A DNA stretch of 64,000 nucleotides from Burkholderiales bacterium (GCA_020248785.1 JADCGX010000037.1:1-64000); one strand, 5' to 3'. Positions 27,736-36,044 are shown, counted from the first letter of the stretch. Notes: generated by a model not told the origin, from the sequence alone. A program made the numbers and translations.

Positions 27736-27777
27736 CGACTGCGCCCCGGGTTCGCATGCGAACCCGGGGCGCAGTCG
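27736..27777. terminator. 42-bp perfect palindrome, bidirectional terminator
   Basis: A perfect 21-bp inverted repeat with no loop spacer, running from CGACTGCGCCCCGGG to its complement CCCGGGGCGCAGTCG, followed by TTT on the plus strand. It lies between the convergent csbD and BON genes and would terminate both. Confidence 0.8.
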
Positions 27778-27826
27778 TTTACGGACGGGAGCGCGGCGAT
27801 CGGAGCCGGCGCGCCACCGGCGATGT

Positions 27827-28141
27827 TTACTTGATCCGCATGTCGTTCTTGACGCCCTTGACGCCGCCCACGCCACGCGCGACCTCGACCGCCTTGTTGG
27901 CGGCGGCCGTAGAGATGACGAAGCCGCTCAACTGCACCACGCCCTTGAAGGTTTCGACGTTGATCTCGGCAACTTTGAGCGAAGGCTCATTGAGAATCGC
28001 TGCCTTGACTTTGCCGGTGATGACCGTGTCGTCGACGTATTCGCCCGCGCCCTCCTGCTGCGGGGTCGAAGCACAGCCAGCGGCGGTCAACGTGGCAGCG
28101 GCGATAAAGACCGCGGAAACGAGATTGACGAGATGTTTCAT
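27827..28141 (-). CDS. BON-domain lipoprotein
   Basis: A 104-residue protein with a lipoprotein signal (MKHLVNLVSAVFIAAATLTA then AGC, lipobox LTAAGC) and one BON domain: VDDTVITGKVKAAILNEPSL, VETFKGVVQLSGFVISTAAA, ARGVGGVKGVKNDM. BON domains bind membrane lipids or periplasmic ligands; OsmY is the best known relative. It is probably anchored in the outer membrane and stress-induced. GGAGAG lies upstream of the ATG. Confidence 0.93.
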   Translation of the reverse strand: MKHLVNLVSAVFIAAATLTAAGCASTPQQEGAGEYVDDTVITGKVKAAILNEPSLKVAEINVETFKGVVQLSGFVISTAAANKAVEVARGVGGVKGVKNDMRIK

Positions 28142-28194
28142 GAATGACTCTCCAGATTGAAGCGAAGGAAAAACGCTAGACGCGTACGGCCGCT

Positions 28195-28449
28195 TCAGCG
28201 GGCGCGCCGTGTCAGCGCGTGCAATAGCATCAGCAACAGGGCCGCCCCAACCACGGCAACGAGCAGGCTGTAGAAGTTCAAGCCGGTGACCCCGGCAAAG
28301 CCGAAGGTCGTGAAGACCCAGCCACCAACCACCGCGCCGACGATTCCCAAGACGATGTCCATCAGCAGGCCCCGGCCACTGTTGTCGACGATTCTGCTGG
28401 CGATGAAGCCGGCAATCAGACCAAGAACGATCCATGCGAGTAGCGACAT
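28195..28449 (-). CDS. GlsB/YeaQ/YmgE-family membrane protein
   Basis: An 84-residue protein with three hydrophobic helices and the family glycine pattern: MSLLAWIVLGLIAGFIASRI, LLMDIVLGIVGAVVGGWVFT, LLVAVVGAALLLMLLHA. This 'transglycosylase-associated' family is widespread in stress regulons and has no known enzymatic function. GAGAGG precedes the ATG. It is transcribed divergently from the second Crp/Fnr gene across a 235-bp region holding two shared motifs. Confidence 0.92.
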   Translation of the reverse strand: MSLLAWIVLGLIAGFIASRIVDNSGRGLLMDIVLGIVGAVVGGWVFTTFGFAGVTGLNFYSLLVAVVGAALLLMLLHALTRRAR

Positions 28450-28551
28450 TTACCTCTCCTCTGGGTGGCTCGTGAGGCCTGCCGCGTTTCCGCCGCGCAC
28501 GACGCGGGGGCCGGGAGCTTTAGATAAGGGTAGTCAGCGTGGCACGCGCGG

Positions 28552-28611
28552 TCGGTGCGCTAACGAACACAACCGCCTCGACCTCCCTCGGGTGCGCCAG
28601 CGAACAAACAA
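28552..28611 (+). promoter_or_regulatory. Two shared motifs before Crp/Fnr gene 2
   Basis: TCGGTGCGCTAACGAACACAA (28552-28572) and a looser second copy GGTGCGCCAGCGAACAAACA (28591-28610) are spaced 39 bp apart in the same orientation. The first matches 24973-24993 in 18 of 21 positions. Both lie between divergent glsB-like and Crp/Fnr genes. Confidence 0.5.
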
Positions 28612-28684
28612 AGCCGCGCGGTCGGCCTACAGTGCTCTTTTGATTTGCGGATCTCATCTCTGGGGATCGAAAGATGAAAAACCG

Positions 28685-29395
28685 ATGTCTGCCGTGCCCG
28701 CCTTGCCGGTCGTCAACCGGCTGATTGCGGCCCTGCCACAGCGCGATGCGCGGCGCCTGCTGGCGGTCGCCGAACCAGTCGAACTCGAGTTCGGCGCGGT
28801 GCTGTACGAGGCTGGCGCCCGCATCCGCTATGCCTATTTTCCGACCGCGAGCTTCATTTCGGAGATGATCCGGCTCGATCCGCATTCAATCGTCGAAGTC
28901 GGCCTGATCGGCAACGAGGGGATGCTCGGTGCATCGCTGGCGCTCGACGCGACCGAGTCGTCGTTGACTGCGCTGGTGCAGGGTGCAGGCCCGGCCTGGC
29001 GCTTGACATCGGCGGCGCTGTTGCGCGAGATTGAACGCAGCGCGGCGCTGCGCGCCGGCGTGCAGCGGTACGTCGCGGTCCGCATCGGCCAGTTAGCGCA
29101 GACTGCCGGCTGCACGCGCTTCCACTTGGTCGAGCAGCGGCTGGCGCGCTGGCTTCTGATGACGCAGGACCGCGCGCATAAAGACGCCTTTCGCGTCACA
29201 CACGAGTTCCTTGCCTACATGCTTGGCGTGCGCAGGGTCGGTGTGACCAAAGCGGCCCATGCGCTGCAAGCGCGCCATCTGATCGCCTATCGCCGCGGCG
29301 CGGTGACGATCCTCGACCGCGCCGGCATGGAGGCCGCCGCCTGCGCCTGCTACCGCGCCGATCTGGCCACCTACGCTCGCCTGCTGGCCGCCTGA
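28685..29395 (+). CDS. Crp/Fnr-family transcriptional regulator (copy 2)
   Basis: A 236-residue paralogue of the protein at 25076-25795, with matching barrel (GAVLYEAGARIRYAYFPTAS, VGLIGNEGMLGASLALDA) and helix-turn-helix (RVTHEFLAYMLGVRRVGVTK, HLIAYRRGAVTILDRAGMEA). It has no N-terminal iron-sulfur cysteines. ATG at 28685 is the first in this frame with family-like sequence after it. The motif copies upstream suggest auto- or cross-regulation of the two paralogues. Confidence 0.9.
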   Translation: MSAVPALPVVNRLIAALPQRDARRLLAVAEPVELEFGAVLYEAGARIRYAYFPTASFISEMIRLDPHSIVEVGLIGNEGMLGASLALDATESSLTALVQGAGPAWRLTSAALLREIERSAALRAGVQRYVAVRIGQLAQTAGCTRFHLVEQRLARWLLMTQDRAHKDAFRVTHEFLAYMLGVRRVGVTKAAHALQARHLIAYRRGAVTILDRAGMEAAACACYRADLATYARLLAA

Positions 29396-29674
29396 TGAAC
29401 GCATCGGCCTTCATGCCTTGTCGACGACCCGCCGGCGCACCCCGCGAAGACTTCCGGATCCACTCCCGAGGACGACACCCAACACGCTGCGCCGGGTTCG
29501 CGGCGCGCGGACTCCACTCCGACCGCGATCGGATAACGAAGGTCGTGGAGGCGAAGGTAAATCGAAAGGCGCAACTGCGCCAACTCCCCCGCTAGGTTTA
29601 GCGTCAAGGCTGCGCCCGCCCAGAGCAAGGCGGGCCTCCGCTACGCGCCGCACTGGAGCGTCAGCAAGCCGCCC

Positions 29675-30136
29675 CTACTTGGCCGGCGCCGGCACCGTGG
29701 CGCCGCCCGCAGCAGTCTGCTGGTCCAGCATGGTGTGCATCATCGCCTGCATCATGTCCATGCGCGCCTGCATCATCTGCATCTGCATCGCCTGATCGGC
29801 AGGCTTGCCCTTGCGATCCATCGCCATGCCGCCGCCCATCATGGCGCCGTCGTGTCGCATCTTGTCCATCAGATCCATCCCCTGCTTCATCTCGCGGTGC
29901 TGCTCGTCCATCAGCGTCTGCCGCTCTTCTGGCGTGCTCGCCTTGGCGAATTTGTCGTGCAGCGCCCGCATGCGCGTCAGGTGTTCGTTCATCTGCGCCA
30001 TCTGCGCCTTGGCGTCCACGCAGCAGGCAGTGGGTGGCGCGGCGGGCTTGCTCGGCGCCTTGCCTTCCTGCGCTGCGACGCTGCCGGCCGCACACAAGGC
30101 GGCCAGGGTCAGGACCGTGATCGGGATTCTCTTCAT
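29675..30136 (-). CDS. Secreted Met/His-rich protein
   Basis: A 153-residue protein with a cleavable signal peptide (MKRIPITVLTLAALCAAGSV then AAQ), a Cys pair (TACCVDAK), a helical middle (MNEHLTRMRALHDKFAKAST, LMDEQHREMKQGMDLMDKMR) and a Met-rich tail (MQMQMMQARMDMMQAMMHTM). The pattern suggests a periplasmic copper- or metal-binding chaperone-like protein (compare Spy/CpxP and CopC-like Met motifs), but no family is assigned. AGAGG precedes the ATG at 30136. Confidence 0.75.
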   Translation of the reverse strand: MKRIPITVLTLAALCAAGSVAAQEGKAPSKPAAPPTACCVDAKAQMAQMNEHLTRMRALHDKFAKASTPEERQTLMDEQHREMKQGMDLMDKMRHDGAMMGGGMAMDRKGKPADQAMQMQMMQARMDMMQAMMHTMLDQQTAAGGATVPAPAK

Positions 30137-30177
30137 GGCAATTCCTCTCTCTGGAACATGGCACAAGGCCGCGCCGT

Positions 30178-30336
30178 TCAAAGGCGACCGAGCAGCAACA
30201 GCACAACGATGATCAGCACGATCAGACCGATGCCGCCGCTGGGCCAATAGCCCCAATTGCGACTATGCGGCCAAGTCGGAATCACGCCAATCAACACTAG
30301 GATCAGGACAATCAACAGGATGGTTCCCAAGCTCAT
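30178..30336 (-). CDS. DUF3309 small membrane protein
   Basis: A 52-residue protein: MSLGTILLIVLILVLIGVIP, then TWPHSRNWGYWPSGGIGLIV and LIIVVLLLLGRL. Two hydrophobic helices flank a conserved W-P-x-S-x-x-W-G-Y-x-P-S-G-G loop, the DUF3309 signature. Function unknown; it often sits next to stress genes. GAGGAG lies 6 bp before the ATG. It is 41 bp upstream of the Met-rich gene, so the two probably form one operon. Confidence 0.88.
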   Translation of the reverse strand: MSLGTILLIVLILVLIGVIPTWPHSRNWGYWPSGGIGLIVLIIVVLLLLGRL

Positions 30337-30528
30337 GTGCTTCTCCTCAAATGCGTGAGCGAACCAGCGACCGCAGGCCGCCGACGAGACTGCAATCGGC
30401 GACGCGACCGACCCAGAACTAGGATGCTTCCTTCACGGCATGGCGTCTGTGCGCTTTCGAACACAGCGCACCTCGCGGTTGCGTTGGTTCGGTAGGGCCA
30501 CGGCGCTCGCTGCGCCGCCACCCACCGC

Positions 30529-31080
30529 TCATTTCAGGCCGAAGCCAGATTTGGCCGACGCGATGCAATTCTCCTTGGCCTCGCCCGCCGTCGCGTCGCA
30601 CTTCTCGATCGCGACCGCATAGTCGGCGGCACGCATGTCGGCGGAGGATTCCTTTCGCGCGGCATCGACCTTCTGATCCATCCTGGCCTCGGCCAATGCC
30701 TTGGTTTCGACCGCCTTGGCTTCCTTGACGCAGACATCCTTGGCATTGCCCGCCTGATCGTCGCAGTGTTCCTTGGCGACCGCGTAGGCCGTCTCGGCGC
30801 GCACGATCAGCACCTTGCGCTGGTCACTGGTCTTGCCGCTGTAGCGGGCCTCCAGTTCGGCGCGGGCGACCTTCTCCTTGGCGGTCGCCTGCGCGACACA
30901 AATGTCCTTGGCGTTGGCGGCGAGTGCGTTGCAGTCGGCGCGATCGGCCTTGTGGTCGGACTCGATGCGCGCGCGTGCGGCCTGGTAATCGGCCTTGGTC
31001 GTCGTGCCGGCCTGCGCGAAGGGCAGCCCCAGCAGCACCAGCGCAATGAGCGAAGTCTTCAGAGCGAAATGCTTGCACAT
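30529..31080 (-). CDS. Secreted protein with three Cys-x9/x10-Cys repeats
   Basis: A 183-residue protein with a signal peptide (MCKHFALKTSLIALVLLGLP then FAQAG). The mature part is helical and charged with three related units: CNALAANAKDICVAQA, CDDQAGNAKDVCVKEA and CDATAGEAKENCIASA, each a Cys pair around an (N/E)AK(D/E) core. They could form disulfides or bind metal in the periplasm. I know of similar unnamed proteins in Burkholderiales but no function. GAGGAA lies before the ATG. Confidence 0.8.
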   Translation of the reverse strand: MCKHFALKTSLIALVLLGLPFAQAGTTTKADYQAARARIESDHKADRADCNALAANAKDICVAQATAKEKVARAELEARYSGKTSDQRKVLIVRAETAYAVAKEHCDDQAGNAKDVCVKEAKAVETKALAEARMDQKVDAARKESSADMRAADYAVAIEKCDATAGEAKENCIASAKSGFGLK

Positions 31081-31186
31081 AGATTCCTCGTGGTTGATAA
31101 ACACAACGTCGGCGAGGCGGGTGCCTCGGCGCCGCCTGGCCGATGGTTCACAGAATCGAGCGTGCCGCAGCCGTGCTCGTCGGGGG

Positions 31187-31330
31187 TCAGTCGTCGAAGT
31201 GCATGCGCTGGATGGATCCAAGCAAACCGATTTCCTCGCTAGTGCGATTCAGTGCGAGGCCAAGCCAGATTGCGCATCCCAGCGCGGACAGCCCGAGGGC
31301 AGCGGTGACGACGAGACTGACGGTGCTCAT
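31187..31330 (-). CDS. 47-residue single-span membrane protein
   Basis: MSTVSLVVTAALGLSALGCA then IWLGLALNRTSEEIGLLGSI: one transmembrane helix and a short charged tail, preceded by CAGGAG at good spacing. It lies 106 bp upstream of the Cys-repeat gene on the same strand, and a weak copy of the Crp/Fnr-region motif sits about 97 bp upstream of the start. Function unknown. Confidence 0.65.
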   Translation of the reverse strand: MSTVSLVVTAALGLSALGCAIWLGLALNRTSEEIGLLGSIQRMHFDD

Positions 31331-31634
31331 GAACACTCCTGGATTTGGCGGCCCGCAGCGCGCAACTGGAAGCCCGACAACGGCGCGGCACGGAAGCGCA
31401 AGGTAGCGACCACCACCGCACGAGTCTGTTCGGCACCGCACGCCGCCGGGAACACGCCAACACGCGCTGTACGCTGTCGGACCGAGACGCCAGCGGTTCG
31501 TGACGGCACACGATGTGCTCACCACGTCAGGTAAGACGCCTTTGCCTTCTGTCCCGCAAGGTCAACCTCTGGACCACCGGCGCAGGACTTCATCCGTTCG
31601 TCGGACGGATCAATGCACGACCGAACAGGGAACG
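31331..31634. other. Divergent promoter region, no gene
   Basis: It lies between the minus-strand membrane protein and the plus-strand esterase. It holds TGTTCGGCACCGCAC (31427-31441), which on the minus strand resembles the motif found before both Crp/Fnr genes, and an ATCCGT...ACGGAT hairpin near 31590. No gene seen. Confidence 0.5.
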
Positions 31635-32978
31635 ATGATGATCAAGCAAGCACCGCTGCAAGACGTGCTCGAGGCGGCGCGCCTCACGCGCGCGGGACGG
31701 TTGCAGGAGGCCACTGCGCTATTGCAGCGTGCGCTCGGCGGCGCAAGCGAAGGGCGCGGCCCAGCGGCACAGGCAAACGATGACGGCGACGTTATTGACG
31801 TGCCGTTCAAGGAAGTCGATGGCGACCGCGATGGCGCAGCAAGCGCAGACCTCGGCAACGCGCAGCACACCGCGCGAGCGACGGTGGCGTCGTCAGATCA
31901 CCGAGACAGCCAAGACCACCAAGACCACCAAGCCAACCAAGCATCCACGCCCAAGGCGCAAGGCACGGCGCAGGCGCAGCGGCCTGCGGCCGATGCAGGA
32001 GCGCACGCGCCGTCCTCGCTGGCGTCCGTTCTACGGCGCTTCGGCGTGCGCTCTGGATCGGGCATGGGACACGCGACTGCGTCGCAAGCTGACCACGTCG
32101 ACCACGGGCCCGGCCGCTTCATCCGCAGCAGCTTCACCAACGCCGCCGGCACGCGTGAGTACCGGCTCTATGTCCCCAGCAGCTATGCCGGCGAGGCGAT
32201 GCCGCTGATCGTGATGCTGCACGGCTGCAAGCAGTCGCCCGAGGACTTTGCGGCCGGGACGCGCATGAATCTCATCGCTGAGAAGAAGGGCTGCCTGGTG
32301 CTGTATCCGGCGCAGTCCACCCAGGCCAACCCGTCCGGCTGCTGGAATTGGTTCAAGCGCGAGGAGCAGGCGCATGGCCGCGGTGAGCCGTCGATCCTCG
32401 CCGGCATGGTGCGTGAGGTGATGGCGCACTGGGCGGTGGATGCAGGGCGCGTGTCCGTGGCCGGGCTGTCCGCGGGCGGCGCGATGGCGGCGGTGCTGGC
32501 GGTGACTTACCCGGAGCTCTTTGCAGCGGTTGGCATCCACTCGGGCCTGGCGTGCGGCGCCGCGCAGGATCTGCCCTCGGCCCTTGCCGCGATGCGCGGC
32601 ATGCCGCCGATGCCCCTTGCATCGGACAGCAGCGCGGCCGGCGCGCCCATGCCGACGATCGTCTTTCACGGCGACCGCGACCACACCGTGCATCCGTCCA
32701 ACGGGAAACAGGTGGGCGAGCACGTGCTGCGCGCCGCCTCCGCCAAGCACGGCACGGCGGGCGCGGCCACCGAGGAACGCGGGCAAGCGCCGGGCGGTCA
32801 TCCCTACACCCGCACCATGCATCGGGACGCCGCCGGCAACGCAGTGCTCGAACACTGGGTCGTGCACGGCGGCGGCCATGCGTGGTTTGGCGGCAGTACC
32901 GCGGGCTCGTACTGCGACCCGCGTGGGCCGGATGCGTCGGAGGAAATCAGCCGCTTTCTGTTGGCGCGCGCGCGCTGA
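31635..32978 (+). CDS. PHB depolymerase-family esterase (LpqC/PhaZ type)
   Basis: A 447-residue alpha/beta hydrolase. After a 165-residue N-terminal region rich in Asp, His, Gln and Ala (DHRDSQDHQDHQANQ) comes the catalytic domain: oxyanion MLHGCKQSP, nucleophile GLSAGGAMAA (Ser near 277), Asp in FHGDRDHTVHPSN (near 345) and His in VVHGGGHAWFGG (near 414). The family hydrolyses short-chain polyhydroxyalkanoate or feruloyl-type esters. No signal peptide is seen, so it may act on intracellular polymer. The N-terminal segment MMIKQAPLQDVLEAARLTRA resembles a granule-associated start. ATG at 31635 follows AGGGA. Confidence 0.88.
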   Translation: MMIKQAPLQDVLEAARLTRAGRLQEATALLQRALGGASEGRGPAAQANDDGDVIDVPFKEVDGDRDGAASADLGNAQHTARATVASSDHRDSQDHQDHQANQASTPKAQGTAQAQRPAADAGAHAPSSLASVLRRFGVRSGSGMGHATASQADHVDHGPGRFIRSSFTNAAGTREYRLYVPSSYAGEAMPLIVMLHGCKQSPEDFAAGTRMNLIAEKKGCLVLYPAQSTQANPSGCWNWFKREEQAHGRGEPSILAGMVREVMAHWAVDAGRVSVAGLSAGGAMAAVLAVTYPELFAAVGIHSGLACGAAQDLPSALAAMRGMPPMPLASDSSAAGAPMPTIVFHGDRDHTVHPSNGKQVGEHVLRAASAKHGTAGAATEERGQAPGGHPYTRTMHRDAAGNAVLEHWVVHGGGHAWFGGSTAGSYCDPRGPDASEEISRFLLARAR

Positions 32979-33012
32979 TGTGCACGATGCCATGGGAGCA
33001 AAGTAGGCACGT

Positions 33013-33060
33013 TGAGTCGAGCGCTGACTCGATCGTTGAGTCGAGCGTTGAGTCGCGCGC
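33013..33060. repeat. Four 12-bp tandem repeats
   Basis: TTGAGTCGAGCG, CTGACTCGATCG, TTGAGTCGAGCG and TTGAGTCGCGCG lie end to end, followed by a decayed fifth unit. The array is just after the esterase stop and forms internal GACTC/GAGTC pairs. Confidence 0.75.
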
Positions 33061-33203
33061 TGCGTGGCGCGCTAGGCTGGCGACGCACGCATCGTGAGCG
33101 AGCGCCCATGGTCGCGCCGCCGACTTGACCCGTTGATGTTCTTGCCGCGCGACCGTTGGGGCCGCGAGCCATCTTCGCTGACGTGACGCACGCAACGTCG
33201 GCG

Positions 33204-33231
33204 CACTGATTGCCGCATGCGGCAATCAGTG
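33204..33231. promoter_or_regulatory. 28-bp perfect palindrome before the RNA helicase gene
   Basis: CACTGATTGCCGCA is followed at once by its exact reverse complement. It lies 35 bp upstream of the helicase ATG, probably in the 5' leader. It may form a hairpin that affects translation or serve as an operator; there is no T tract after it on the plus strand. Confidence 0.6.
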
Positions 33232-33265
33232 TGAATGTGGCGTCATGCCACTGCTACGCTCGTGC

Positions 33266-35137
33266 ATGACCTCCGCATTCGACACCCTCGGCCTCGAGGC
33301 CGCGCTGACCAAGGTCCTTGCCTCCCTTGGCTACGAAGAGCCGACCCCCATCCAGCAGCAGGCGATCCCGCCGCTGCTCGAAGGCCGCGACCTGCTGGGG
33401 CAGGCAGCCACCGGCACCGGCAAAACCGCCGCCTTCGCCCTGCCGCTGCTGCAGCGAGTCATGGCGCGCAAGAGCACAGCCTCTGCGCCGGACGCGCTGG
33501 TGCTGGTGCCCACGCGCGAGCTGGCGATCCAGGTGGCCGAGGCACTGCACAGCTACGGCCACGCGCTCGGGGCGCTCACGCTGCCAATCTATGGTGGCGC
33601 GCCCTTCGCACGCCAGGTGCAGGCGCTGCGGCGCGGCGTGCATGTGGTGGTGGCCACCCCGGGCCGTGCGCTTGACCACTTACGGCGCGGCACGCTGTCG
33701 CTCGAGGCGCTGCAGACCGTGGTGCTCGATGAAGCCGACGAGATGCTCGACATGGGCTTTGCCGAGGACATCGAGCTGATTCTCGAGGCGGCACCGGCCG
33801 AGCGGCAGACGGCACTGTTCTCGGCCACGCTGCCGCCGCGCATCGCCGCCATTGCCAACAAGCACCTGCGCGACCCGGTGCGCGTGCAGATCGCGCGCGA
33901 GAAGGCCGCCGCGGGTGCCAAGCCGCGCGTTCGGCAGACCGCGTACATCGTGCAGCGCGCGCACAAGGTGGCGGCCCTGGGCCGCGTGCTCGACCTGGAG
34001 TCGCCGCGGCTGGCCATCGTGTTCGCTCGCACGCGTACCGAGGTGGACGAGGTGGCCGAGAAGCTGCGCGGCCGCGGCTACCAGGTGGAGGCGCTGCACG
34101 GCGGCCTGTCCCAGGACCAGCGCGACCGCGTGATGAAGCGCGTGCGCGCCGGTGCCAAGGCCGGCGGCAAGGCGAACACCACGGGCGAGGGCGGCGGCAT
34201 GGACCTGCTGGTGGCCACCGATGTCGCCGCGCGCGGGCTGGATGTGGAGCACCTGACGCACGTCATCAACTTCAACGTGCCGGCCTCGCCCGAAAGCTAC
34301 GTGCACCGGATCGGCCGCACCGGCCGCGCCGGGCGCGAGGGCGTTGCGATCACCTTCGCGGAGCCGCGCGAGCACCGACTTCTGCGCAACATCGAGCAGC
34401 TCACCAAGACGAAGATCGAGGTCGCGAGCCTGCCCACGGCGATGGACGTGCGTGCGCGCCGGCTCGACCTCACCCGTGGCGCGCTGCGCGCGTTGCTAGA
34501 GGCAGGCATGCTCGACGGCTTTCGCGTGGTGACCGAGGAACTGGCGGGCGAGTTCGATCCGCTGGATGTGGCCGCGGCCGCGGTCAAGCTGGCACACGAG
34601 GCCACGCAGGGGCCAAGCGCGTCCGAAGAAGAGCACATCCCGTCACTACCCCCACCGCGCGAACACACGCCTGCCGGCAAGGGCAAGGCAGGTGGCGCGC
34701 CCTGGGAGCGCAGCCCCAAGGACACGGCTGCATCTGATGGCAAGAAGAGGGCTCCAAAGCCGGGCCGCGCATCAAGCGGCACCATGGTCCGGCTTTGGGT
34801 AAGCCTGGGCCGCCAGGCAGGATTGCGGCCGGCAGACCTGGTGGGCGCGATTGCCAACGAGGCCGGCATCAGCGCGCGCGACATCGGCGGCATCGACATC
34901 GAGGACCGCTTCAGCCTGGTGGAGGTCTCGGACAGCGTGGCCGAGCAGGCGGTGCAGGCGTTGCGTGCCACTTCCCTGCGGGGCCAGCGCGTGGTGGTAC
35001 GGCGTGATCAGCCGAAGAAGTCGACGCAACAGTCCTATGCGCCGATGCCGAGGGTCTTGGACAAGACGCACGGCGGCAAGAAGGACCATGGCGGGCCGAG
35101 TGCGGCGGCCAGGCCGTTGCGCAAGGCAGGCGCATGA
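33266..35137 (+). CDS. DEAD-box RNA helicase with DbpA-type RNA-binding domain
   Basis: A 623-residue helicase. Motifs: PTPIQQQAIPPLLEGRDLLG (Q motif), ATGTGKT (about 48-54), DEAD in VVLDEADEMLDMGF (about 155), SATLPPR, and HRIGRTGRAGREG (about 347). A linker with charged, low-complexity sequence leads to a C-terminal domain (TMVRLWVSLGRQAGLRPADL, EDRFSLVEVSDSVAEQAVQA) of the DbpA/CsdA RNA-binding type. It acts in ribosome assembly, RNA turnover or cold adaptation (DeaD/CsdA-like). ATG at 33266 is chosen because homology begins there. Confidence 0.92.
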   Translation: MTSAFDTLGLEAALTKVLASLGYEEPTPIQQQAIPPLLEGRDLLGQAATGTGKTAAFALPLLQRVMARKSTASAPDALVLVPTRELAIQVAEALHSYGHALGALTLPIYGGAPFARQVQALRRGVHVVVATPGRALDHLRRGTLSLEALQTVVLDEADEMLDMGFAEDIELILEAAPAERQTALFSATLPPRIAAIANKHLRDPVRVQIAREKAAAGAKPRVRQTAYIVQRAHKVAALGRVLDLESPRLAIVFARTRTEVDEVAEKLRGRGYQVEALHGGLSQDQRDRVMKRVRAGAKAGGKANTTGEGGGMDLLVATDVAARGLDVEHLTHVINFNVPASPESYVHRIGRTGRAGREGVAITFAEPREHRLLRNIEQLTKTKIEVASLPTAMDVRARRLDLTRGALRALLEAGMLDGFRVVTEELAGEFDPLDVAAAAVKLAHEATQGPSASEEEHIPSLPPPREHTPAGKGKAGGAPWERSPKDTAASDGKKRAPKPGRASSGTMVRLWVSLGRQAGLRPADLVGAIANEAGISARDIGGIDIEDRFSLVEVSDSVAEQAVQALRATSLRGQRVVVRRDQPKKSTQQSYAPMPRVLDKTHGGKKDHGGPSAAARPLRKAGA

Positions 35138-35546
35138 AAGACGGCATGAAGCGGCATGACGCCGCGGGATGAGACAGGGCGCTGCTGCCGACGCGCGGCG
35201 GCGGCGCGCATCCGGCGTGATTCCGTCAACCGACAGGCGATCTCAAGGCGGCCGAGAGTCGCCGCCCTGGCTCCCCCGGGTGGATGTGTGGCATGAGACT
35301 GTCACAGCTTGTCCGCCATGCGCGCCGCCGCAACCGCCGCAGTGCGGACAGTGCCAGTGAAACTTCCCTTTGAGCCGCCACGTGCCTTGGTGAGTTGCTT
35401 GCGCGGCAGCTCGCAGCCCGAACGTCATCCCGACTACGACATCGGCGATGGGCATCGCGGGCGCGCTCGGCGCTCGCGTGTCCACACAATCACTCGCCAG
35501 CCGAGCGGCAAGCGCTGTGCGGCCAGCCGCAATGCAGACCACGCTC
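35138..35546. other. Stretch without a convincing gene
   Basis: A minus-strand frame at 35243-35455 would give 70 residues ending with CPHCGGCGGAHGG, a possible zinc-ribbon-like knot, but has no clear ribosome-binding site and no known relatives. Nothing else is supported. Confidence 0.4.
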
Positions 35547-36044
35547 CTAAAGTTCGATCTCGTCGCGGATCGCTTCGATGCCAGCCTTGGCGCACAGCTC
35601 GTCCGCCTCACCGCTGGGCGCACCTGACACGCCGATGGCACCGAGTAGCTGACCACCGGCGCTGATCTGCACGCCGCCGCCGACCGCAACCACATTGGGA
35701 ATCTGGCGGATGCCCGCGGCGGGCGATTGGGGCGCTGTCAGGCGGGCGAACTCCAGTGTGTCGGTGCGAAAGCTGATCGCGGTGTAGCCCTTGCTGATGG
35801 CGGTCTGCACCGTATGAGGACCAGCCAGACGGTCGCGCAGCAGGGCTTGGGCGATGCCGCTGCGGTCGACCACCGCCACCGCCACCTGGAAGCCGCGCTT
35901 GCGGCAATCGGCCACGGCGGCGTTGACCGCCTTCAGCGCCGTCTCGGGCGTGAGCAGGCGGATTGCGTAGGTGCCGCCGCCGGCCGCCTGGGCCCCAGTG
36001 GTCGCGAGCATCGACAGGGTCAGTGCGGTGAGAACGGCGCGCAT
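35547..36044 (-). CDS. GlcG/HbpS-family heme-binding-like protein
   Basis: A 165-residue protein with a signal peptide (MRAVLTALTLSMLATTGAQA then A). The mature part matches the GlcG/HbpS fold: ALKAVNAAVADCRKRGFQVA, VAVVDRSGIAQALLRDRLAG, TAISKGYTAISFRTDT, and GGGVQISAGGQLLGAIGVSG then APSGEADELCAKAGIEAI. Secreted members bind heme or act as redox sensors or corrinoid/aldehyde-linked proteins; the ligand here is unknown. Periplasmic. Confidence 0.9.
   Translation of the reverse strand: MRAVLTALTLSMLATTGAQAAGGGTYAIRLLTPETALKAVNAAVADCRKRGFQVAVAVVDRSGIAQALLRDRLAGPHTVQTAISKGYTAISFRTDTLEFARLTAPQSPAAGIRQIPNVVAVGGGVQISAGGQLLGAIGVSGAPSGEADELCAKAGIEAIRDEIEL

Noticed and set aside
30445-30470. GTGCGCTTTCGAACACAG as another Crp/Fnr-region motif
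   Set aside because: It points away from the nearest gene start (30336, minus strand), unlike the other copies, and is also part of a simple GTGCGCT/AGCGCAC inverted repeat.
35243-35455. A 70-residue minus-strand frame with a CPHCGGCGGAHGG tail
   Set aside because: No ribosome-binding site or known relatives. Kept only as a remark in the gap entry.
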